Source of the DNA: Opisthocomus hoazin
Lineage: Eukaryota > Chordata > Aves > Opisthocomiformes > Opisthocomidae
Length of the DNA stretch: 64,000 bases
Direction of reading: 5' to 3'
Assembly (NCBI RefSeq): GCF_030867145.1
Contig: NC_134428.1
Coordinates: 868,001 to 932,000 of the forward strand
Shown here: piece after piece, positions 60,101-64,000 of the stretch
How the letters are laid out: the number at the start of each line of letters is the position of its first letter
How positions within the stretch are numbered: the stretch's first letter is position 1
Notes under the pieces: model-generated
The model's input: the letters and a program-made list of their open reading frames with translations, nothing else
Database searches by the model: none
Told to the model about the DNA's origin: nothing
Translations under genes and position numbers: made by a program

Positions 60101-62210
60101 AAACTCCATCTCTCCGACCACGTGCCCACCTCGCAGCACGCGCTGAGGAGCATCCACGCTCCCACCATGGAGGTGAGTCTCTGAGAGGACTTGGTTTCCG
60201 CACACAGGTTGCAGGAGCTGAGGTCTCCCACGAGTCAATCAGAGAATCACAGAATACGTCAAGTTTGAAGGAACGCGTAAGGATTATCGAGTTCAACTCC
60301 TAAAACTAAACCAAATGAGGAAGAGTGTCGTCCAGATGCTTCTTGAACTCTTGAGTGAGGGTTGGTGTTCGTAGCTGTAGCTGAGGGTGCTGGAGAAAAG
60401 CGAAATCGATCCTCCAGTTGGGATGGAAAGGAGCACCAAACACACAGGAAATTGCAGCGGCTTTGTCGGTGAGAAGGGACTTTGTGGGGAGTTGAAAGCT
60501 CAATACTCTTGGCTGCACCATCCCCATCTGTGAGCCGAGATCCTTTTTGCGAGTACAGAAACGTCCCTTTGGCTTTTGTGCAGATCTAGAGTTGTTACAA
60601 GACCTTAGTTTTAAAATTAGCTCTAAAATGGGGAGAAATAACCCAGAGTGGAGTGGTTGGGAACGCTACTCCTGTAAGGCAAAAAACCTTAGGCCAAGCT
60701 GACCCGTAATCTCGACGATGTTGAAGGGAAGGAAGATGTGCCTTCCCTAAAAACTCAGGCTTGGACCGACTAAATTAGGGAAGAACTTTGCGGGGAGAAA
60801 TGGAGGAAAATCCAGGAAAGTGAAAGAATGTGTTTCAACAACTCTTCAGGTAAAAGAGGTGGATTTGGAAGTTTATTGGTACATTTTGAAATTGGGAGGG
60901 AGCCCGGTTTGTTTGGAAATGAGCTGTGAAGGATGAAAGTGCTGTTTGGGGCCTGGCAGCAAGAGCTGTCTGTGTGTTCCACTGGGTTTTCTTTCTTTCT
61001 GTTTGTTTCACCTGGGCTAGTTAGGGTTTTTTTTTTCAGTTTGAATTCAGACCCAAAGGACAGGTCTAGGATTAGTACCTCTGTGGGGCTGGAGTCCTAG
61101 GGAGAACTGGCAGTGGAGCTGGGGGCACTTTGCAGACCAAGACCGTATGTTGAAATTTGGGGTCTGACACACACTTTCCCCTCTGAAAGTCTCCGTTCCT
61201 CCTTCCAGGACTCGAAGAGTGTTAACTTCTCCGAACACCAGCCACAGAGTAAGGTGTTGCCATCTCCCCGTACCAGGTACCTTGGGGTAAAAGGAGGCGG
61301 CGGGGAATGCCTCTGTGCATGTGGTGAGGGAGAAGTTGAGCGTTACGGCTGCTCCACCCTGTGCTTTCACCTCCAAGGGTCTTTTTAAATTTTTTTTTTC
61401 CTTTGGTCAAATTGTAGGGAGAATGGTATTAAAAAGACTCTGAAACTAATGGGATGGAGAATTAAAATTTTCCAAATGTATCAGGGAACACTGAATCTCA
61501 GGGATTTAGAAATAAGCTTGGTGAACAGTGGTTTTGGAGGAGTGTCTTTACACAAGAGGTTACGAGGCTTAGAGGACCACTGCTGGCCAGAGCTGTGTGA
61601 CCCACATCCCAGGCTATGGGGCAGGAGGGGAGCTTGAGCTGTTCCTCCACCGGTATAGCCAGGAGAACCATGATGTGTGCCAGAATGGGCAAGGGGAAGG
61701 CAGAGAGACTCTGTAGCTCTGCTGTCTGCTTGCTGGAGACCCAGCACAGTGGGCTTGGTTACAGCCTTTGGGTGCTATGGATGGCGACGGAGACTCTGAG
61801 TAGGTTCTGGGGTAGATGAGGGCCATCAGCTGCTTGGCTGGAGGAGGAGTAGCGGAGACTCAGTCCAAGCGAAAGGCATTGAGCATCGCCCTGCACTGCC
61901 TCGCAGAGACGTTGGGAGGAGTGTTGGGACTGTGGCAGGTGATGGAGGGTCAGATGAAGTTTGCAGAATGACTTAAGAGAGGAGATTTGTTTTCAGCTTC
62001 CCGTCAAGAGAACTGCCAGACTTTCTCAGCACCCTGAAGGCCACGCCAGACATGAAGCCTGAAGGAGAAGCTGAAAGCCAAGACTCACCCTTTTCCTTAT
62101 CCCCCTCTCAACCTTCTGAGATTGGGTACTTAAATGTTGCTTCGCCTGGAGACACCACAGCCTCCCAGCTACAGGAGGAGAGTCAGAATGTCAGCTCTGA
62201 GAACTTCTAA
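35907..62210 (+). CDS. 24-exon coiled-coil protein, ANKRD26/CCDC144-related at its N-terminal third, no ankyrin repeats
   Basis: Exons: 35907-36112, 36279-36433, 36875-36967, 37217-37680, 38177-38329, 38748-38966, 39322-39554, 40215-40339, 44047-44162, 47595-47693, 48359-48499, 50287-50424, 51244-51401, 52437-52683, 54429-54602, 54910-55119, 55809-55951, 56976-57123, 57692-57813, 58916-59057, 59639-59775, 60058-60172, 61209-61276 and 61997-62210. Phases match at every junction, giving 4020 bp and 1339 residues. Residues about 1-150 are basic, then Gly/Ala/Pro-rich, then acidic. The rest is heptad coiled coil, and the last 90 residues are Ser/Pro-rich. Exons 4, 5 and 7 align by memory with ANKRD26 coiled coils and its DUF3496-type C-terminus. 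Exons 9-24 may be CCDC30-like. Such proteins act at centrosomes or cilia, but the function here is not established. Two adjoining genes (exons 1-8 and 9-24) are an alternative. Confidence 0.75.
36279..36433 (+). CDS. Exon 2 of the coiled-coil gene
   Basis: 155 bp between ctttccag and gtagga. In the frame imposed by exon 1 it is Arg/Ala/Pro-rich ([19 protein letters not shown]). Another frame reads more protein-like ([12 protein letters not shown]), so a recent frameshift or a different partner exon is possible. The phase of the following exon supports the first frame. Confidence 0.5.
36875..36967 (+). CDS. Exon 3 of the coiled-coil gene
   Basis: Acidic linker [20 protein letters not shown] and then [11 protein letters not shown], 93 bp, phase 1 at both ends. 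The donor tgtaaac is weak. Confidence 0.6.
37217..37680 (+). CDS. Exon 4: ANKRD26/CCDC144-type coiled coil
   Basis: Encodes [20 protein letters not shown], then the hallmark [20 protein letters not shown] and NKAAQEHK. This parallels ANKRD26 ...QKLFQLQSKNMWLQQQL...KADNKSK. The acceptor at 37216 is chosen because it keeps the frame of exon 3. The AG at 37200 would shift it. Confidence 0.8.
38177..38329 (+). CDS. Exon 5: coiled coil
   Basis: Encodes [20 protein letters not shown] and [20 protein letters not shown], 51 codons. Resembles the ANKRD26 segment with ELADTxKKQSMxEASLE followed by a heptad stretch. Confidence 0.8.
38748..38966 (+). CDS. Exon 6: coiled coil
   Basis: Encodes [20 protein letters not shown] through [10 protein letters not shown], 73 codons. 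A degenerate inverted copy of its 5' half lies in intron 14 (53815-53890 and flank). Confidence 0.75.
39322..39554 (+). CDS. Exon 7: DUF3496-like coiled coil
   Basis: Encodes [20 protein letters not shown] and later [14 protein letters not shown]. Spacing and residues parallel the ANKRD26 C-terminal domain (RIKDLESELSK...KSLxxKLxKTNERLAE). 233 bp, ending in phase 2. Confidence 0.78.
40215..40339 (+). CDS. Exon 8
   Basis: Encodes [20 protein letters not shown] and then [14 protein letters not shown] Ser/Gly-rich sequence (…[14 protein letters not shown]). It ends in phase 1 at a good gtaagc donor, so an exon must follow. The first ANEMLAE matches NERLAE at the end of the ANKRD26 domain. Confidence 0.72.
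40990..41660. promoter_or_regulatory. GC-rich, CpG-bearing island in intron 8: candidate internal promoter
   Basis: About 650 bp of very high GC with many CpG sites, unlike the surrounding introns. It holds four ZNF143/THAP11-like motifs (see separate entry) and ends just before a CR1 insertion at 41690. The next exon (44047) has an ATG at 44069 in an ideal gccATGg context. A transcript from here could make the C-terminal coiled coil alone. Confidence 0.5.
41434..41560 (-). promoter_or_regulatory. Four tandem ZNF143/THAP11-like (SBS) motifs
   Basis: On the minus strand each reads close to ACTACAGCTCCCAGCATGCC. Copies are at 41434-41453, 41465-41482, 41503-41520 and 41541-41560; the last three start exactly 38 bp apart. 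This ACTACA-x-TCCCAGCATGC form is the known Staf/ZNF143-THAP11 site of CpG-island promoters. Confidence 0.65.
41690..42935 (+). mobile_element. CR1 LINE, about 1.25 kb, in intron 8
   Basis: Sense CR1 ORF2 from [20 protein letters not shown], with one TAG after NILLG (41875-41877), then 332 open codons. The catalytic motif reads FANDTKLGG instead of FADDTKLGG, a change expected to inactivate the polymerase. It ends near 'gttggactagatgatccacagagg', lacking a clear ATTCTGTG tail. Confidence 0.92.
42936..44046. other. Intron sequence, no recognised exon
   Basis: A splice-flanked open stretch at 42966-43014 ([17 protein letters not shown]) exists, but its exit phase does not fit exon 9. Nothing else was recognised. 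Confidence 0.5.
44047..44162 (+). CDS. Exon 9: coiled coil, possible alternative start
   Basis: Encodes [20 protein letters not shown] through [10 protein letters not shown]. The GAC codon formed with exon 8 keeps the frame. The internal Met at 44069 has a strong Kozak context and could start a shorter product. Confidence 0.75.
46320..46362. repeat. (GTGA)n-like microsatellite
   Basis: Tandem gtgagtgagtgtgtgagtga units in intron 9. Confidence 0.85.
46764..46858 (+). pseudogene. Optional exon abutted or disrupted by an LTR
   Basis: After acceptor ccttttgaag it reads in phase 0 [20 protein letters not shown] and then [11 protein letters not shown], similar in style to neighbouring coiled-coil exons. 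No good donor precedes the LTR, which starts TGTGTGG at 46859. If not spliced, the frame runs into the LTR and stops at about 46973. Skipping it keeps exon 9 and exon 10 in frame. Confidence 0.55.
46859..47252 (+). mobile_element. Solo LTR-like element, copy 2
   Basis: Same element as 33142-33551: TGTGTGGAGTCCTGGCTGG start, aaccaatcagagg box, TATATAA at 47144-47150 and AATAAA at 47168-47173. It contains an internal short duplication of 'gcgaacacggaacactg' (about 46945-46999). It lies in the same orientation as the host gene, so its poly(A) signal could be used by gene transcripts. The 3' end is approximate. Confidence 0.75.
47595..47693 (+). CDS. Exon 10: acidic coiled coil
   Basis: Encodes [20 protein letters not shown] through SGAQEMEE, 33 codons, phase 0 at both ends. 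Confidence 0.75.
48359..48499 (+). CDS. Exon 11: coiled coil
   Basis: Encodes [20 protein letters not shown] through EKKALGSQ, 47 codons with clean heptads. Confidence 0.8.
48828..48849. repeat. Perfect 22-bp palindrome
   Basis: aaggctcatga followed by its exact reverse complement, with no spacer, in intron 11. Confidence 0.8.
50287..50424 (+). CDS. Exon 12
   Basis: Encodes [20 protein letters not shown] through [11 protein letters not shown], 46 codons. A Ser/Asp-rich non-helical half precedes a coiled-coil half. Confidence 0.78.
51244..51401 (+). CDS. Exon 13: coiled coil
   Basis: Encodes [20 protein letters not shown] through [11 protein letters not shown], 158 bp, ending in phase 2. 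Together with exon 14 it forms the codon TGT (Cys). Confidence 0.8.
52437..52683 (+). CDS. Exon 14: coiled coil and linker
   Basis: Encodes [20 protein letters not shown] and [20 protein letters not shown], then a Gly/Ser/Thr-rich linker to DGRVKQ. 247 bp. Confidence 0.8.
53660..54065 (-). pseudogene. Inverted relic of exon 6 and its flank inside intron 14
   Basis: On the minus strand, tgcatccaggtgtgtgaact at 53886-53867 and the sequence after it match 38740-38800 closely. It reads [20 protein letters not shown] and then TNRELP before a stop. The flank at 53890-53925 also matches the intron upstream of exon 6. The rest is too diverged to follow. Confidence 0.7.
54429..54602 (+). CDS. Exon 15: coiled coil
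   Basis: Encodes [20 protein letters not shown] through LLLQQECTK, 58 codons. Confidence 0.82.
54910..55119 (+). CDS. Exon 16: coiled coil
   Basis: Encodes [20 protein letters not shown] through SKACEAQKK, 70 codons, phase 0 at both ends. Confidence 0.82.
55809..55951 (+). CDS. Exon 17: coiled coil
   Basis: Encodes [20 protein letters not shown] and [20 protein letters not shown], 143 bp, ending in phase 2. Confidence 0.8.
56294..56800 (-). mobile_element. CR1 LINE 3' fragment, older subfamily
   Basis: About 500 bp of antisense CR1, with tail gaatcatcacacagaaccatgg and peptides such as [10 protein letters not shown] and [18 protein letters not shown]. It is clearly a different subfamily from the long copies. 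It lies in intron 17. Confidence 0.88.
56976..57123 (+). CDS. Exon 18: coiled coil
   Basis: Encodes [20 protein letters not shown] through [13 protein letters not shown], 148 bp. Confidence 0.82.
57692..57813 (+). CDS. Exon 19: coiled coil
   Basis: Encodes [20 protein letters not shown] through LLNQKDLCV, 122 bp, ending in phase 2 (Arg codon shared with exon 20). Confidence 0.82.
58916..59057 (+). CDS. Exon 20: coiled coil
   Basis: Encodes [20 protein letters not shown] and [20 protein letters not shown]. This is the segment that most recalls CCDC30-type proteins; that match is from memory and not verified. Confidence 0.82.
59639..59775 (+). CDS. Exon 21: coiled coil
   Basis: Encodes [20 protein letters not shown] through STAATLQR, 137 bp, ending in phase 2. 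Confidence 0.8.
60058..60172 (+). CDS. Exon 22: end of coiled coil
   Basis: Encodes [20 protein letters not shown] through IHAPTME, 115 bp. Confidence 0.8.
60240..60310 (-). mobile_element. Short CR1 3'-tail remnant
   Basis: agagaatcacagaatacgtc tail followed by 'ttgaaggaacgcgtaaggat', a diverged CR1 terminus. Confidence 0.6.
61209..61276 (+). CDS. Exon 23
   Basis: Encodes [20 protein letters not shown] and then RT, 68 bp. The trailing AG plus the first C of exon 24 makes a Ser codon. Confidence 0.72.
61997..62210 (+). CDS. Exon 24: last coding exon with TAA stop
   Basis: Encodes [20 protein letters not shown], a Ser/Pro-rich stretch [18 protein letters not shown], and ends VSSENF-stop at 62208-62210. 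The duplicate at 33774-33987 confirms that this exon is under some coding constraint. Confidence 0.85.
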
Positions 62211-62612
62211 ACCGGAAGAAATGTTTGTAAAATATTAGCTGGACTGCAAGGTTTTGGGTTCCTGTTGCCATGGGATGAGAAGGACTGCAGGGGAAGAATT
62301 GCCAAATGGACTGACCTGGTGATTTCTGTGATACATTTCACCTAAATTATTCAACAGTTTTTTTTCAACTTACCCAACAGCAAGTGTGTGTGTGTATGTG
62401 TGTGTGATCCCAGAGCCACGTGGAGGCTGGAATTTGTAGACAAACTCAGTCAAATGGAAGAGGGGTGGGGTGAAGCATACCTTCCCCAGAGCCCTGATTA
62501 CTTGTCCAGTCAACAAATGCAAGCTTCGTAAAGCAGCAGAAAGCTTAGTAAAGCAACAAGCTGCCAAAAGTTGAAAAAGGCCAAGTGCAAGGGGTGGGTG
62601 CAATCGCACGCA

Positions 62613-62835
62613 TAAATCCAGGCTGGGGATGAAGGGGTGGAGAGCAGCCCTGCCGAGAAGGACTTGGGGGTGCCAGGGGATGAAAAGCTGGACACGAGCC
62701 GGCGATGTGCGCTCGCAGTCCAGAAGGCAACCACATCCCGGGCTGCATCCCCAGCAGCGTGGGCAGCAGGGCAAGGGAGGTGACTGTACCCCTCTGCCCT
62801 GCTCTGGTGAGACCCCCGGGGAGTCCTGCGTCCAG
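62613..62835 (+). mobile_element. CR1 ORF2 fragment, duplicate copy
   Basis: Second copy of the CR1-derived piece at 34390-34612, carried by the segmental duplication rather than by a new insertion. Confidence 0.7.
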
Positions 62836-63707
62836 GGACGCACCGAGCCCAGGGACGCCCCAAAAGGCACACCGATTGCCCTGGGGCGTAGTGAAAGGCA
62901 CACCAGGGAAGATGGGGTGCAGCAGAAAGCACACTGCGGGGCCTGCAGAGGCACCCAAAGGCACGCCAAGGAGCTGGGGGAGCCGAAAATGCACTCCGAG
63001 GGGCCTTGGGGTGCTCAGAACGGCATCGTTCGGGGTGCTCGGCCGGGGGAATGGCACACCCGTTGCCCAGGAGAGCACTGCAATTCACACAACAGGGGCC
63101 TGGGGCACCCTGAAAGGCAGAGCCACGGCCTGAGGCAGCATCCAAAGCCAGAGAGGCACGTGCAGGGGAAGCCCAGAGGGCTGAACGAGTGTCTCGGAGC
63201 ACCCCAAACGGCACGCTGAGAGGGACCAGGCAGACCAGCAAGCAAAAGCGAGGCACAGGGGGCATCCCACAGTGAACAGCAGGGGCTTGGGGTGCCCTCC
63301 AAGGGACACCCAGGGCTGCAGAGAGGGGTGCCCCGAGGGGTCCAGGGTGCCCCAGAACACACAGCCAGAGCCCAGGAAGCCCAAAATGGCACACGGGGTG
63401 TCCAGCCACCGCCTCTCGTGCTTGCAGGGAGCCTTGGTGGCCAGAGCCCATGTGTCTTCCCAGGCAGGCAGGCGAGTGCCGCAGAGGGGCTGGGAGAGGA
63501 GAGGAGGACGGTGGGTGCCCCGAGCGTGCAGGGAGCTGGGAGCCTTGGAGAGGTGGCCTTGGGCAAGCCGGTGGCCCTGGACACCGTGCGCCAGGGGCCG
63601 TTTCCCTTGGGCACGTGGCCTGGGTGTGCGCAGAAAGGTGCTGAGCACACGCGCACGTCCGCCCTGCAGGCCTCTGCCCCCAGCACCGCCCAGTTCCCAG
63701 CACCTTA

Positions 63708-63735
63708 TGATGTCACTGAGCCGTTCATGACGTCA
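63708..63735 (+). promoter_or_regulatory. Pair of CRE/ATF-like sites, duplicate copy
   Basis: TGATGTCA at 63708-63715 and TGACGTCA at 63728-63735. Both sequence and 20-bp spacing are preserved relative to copy 1. Confidence 0.55.
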
Positions 63736-63791
63736 GCACACGCGTTCGCTAGACCTGGGGCGCTGGCGCAGACCCTGCACACACAGTACCT

Positions 63792-63962
63792 GGCGGTGCT
63801 GCTGGTGCTGTGCTGGTGCTGCTGGTGCTGTGCTGGTGGTACTGGTGGTACTGGTACCGTGCTGGTGGTAGTGGTGCTGTGCTGGTGCTGGTGCTGCTGT
63901 ACTGGTGCTTCTGGTGCTGTGCCAGTGGTGTTGTGCTGGTGCTGCCATTGCTGCTGGTGGTG
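63792..63962. repeat. TGCTGG-rich minisatellite, duplicate copy
   Basis: Same array type as 35580-35760 with a different internal arrangement of ggtactggtggtactggt units. Confidence 0.85.
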
Positions 63963-64000
63963 GGCTCGGCCCGGAGGCAGTTGCCCGTGCCCTGCCGCTC

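Larger units (their letters stand above)
61841..64000 (+). repeat. Direct duplication block, downstream copy (runs off the window)
   Basis: Counterpart of 33618-35793: last exon, 3' flank, GT run, CR1 fragment, minisatellites and CRE-like pair. It has a 14-bp deletion near 63446 relative to copy 1. It still matches at the window edge, so an exon-1 counterpart of 35907 is expected about 110 bp beyond base 64000. Confidence 0.95.

Overview
This window looks like bird nuclear DNA. It has spliced vertebrate genes with GT-AG introns, many 5'-truncated CR1 LINEs (the dominant avian retrotransposon), two copies of an LTR, and GC-rich minisatellites. No database search was run. Gene identities come from reading translations against remembered family sequences, and the species cannot be named.

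Left part (1-25.1 kb, minus strand): exons of non-muscle myosin heavy chain IIB (MYH10). Eighteen consecutive exons (18488 down to 1) encode about 969 codons of the coiled-coil rod and most of the non-helical tail. Every reading phase fits. The stop codon lies just beyond base 1. The next exon upstream is at 25037-25139 and carries the motor-domain P-loop. All exons between it and the rod, about 790 residues in human MYH10, are absent from a 6.5-kb stretch with no Ns. The two flanking exons would join in frame. Several normally conserved residues are changed, including prolines inserted into helices. This is either an internally deleted or decaying paralogue, or an assembly join.

Middle (27.2-33.6 kb): a repeat block. 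It has a degenerate CAGAACACAA-type simple repeat, then a tandem array with a 191-bp period split by a nearly intact 2.6-kb CR1, then a solo-LTR-like element.

Right part (33.6-64 kb, plus strand): one 24-exon gene (35907-62210). It encodes a predicted 1339-residue, almost wholly coiled-coil protein, and all exon phases are compatible from ATG to TAA. Its first third resembles the C-terminal coiled coils of ANKRD26/CCDC144 proteins but has no ankyrin repeats. The rest is another long coiled coil, possibly CCDC30-like. The last exon plus about 1.9 kb of 3' flank (33618-35793) is repeated 28.2 kb downstream (61841-64000, running off the window). The gene therefore appears to be one unit of a tandem array: the tail of a previous copy lies just upstream, and the next copy should start just past the window. 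A pair of CRE-like sites precedes exon 1 in both copies. A GC-rich island in intron 8 carries four regularly spaced ZNF143/THAP11-like motifs and may be an internal promoter. An LTR with a poly(A) signal abuts or interrupts an in-frame optional exon at 46.8 kb.
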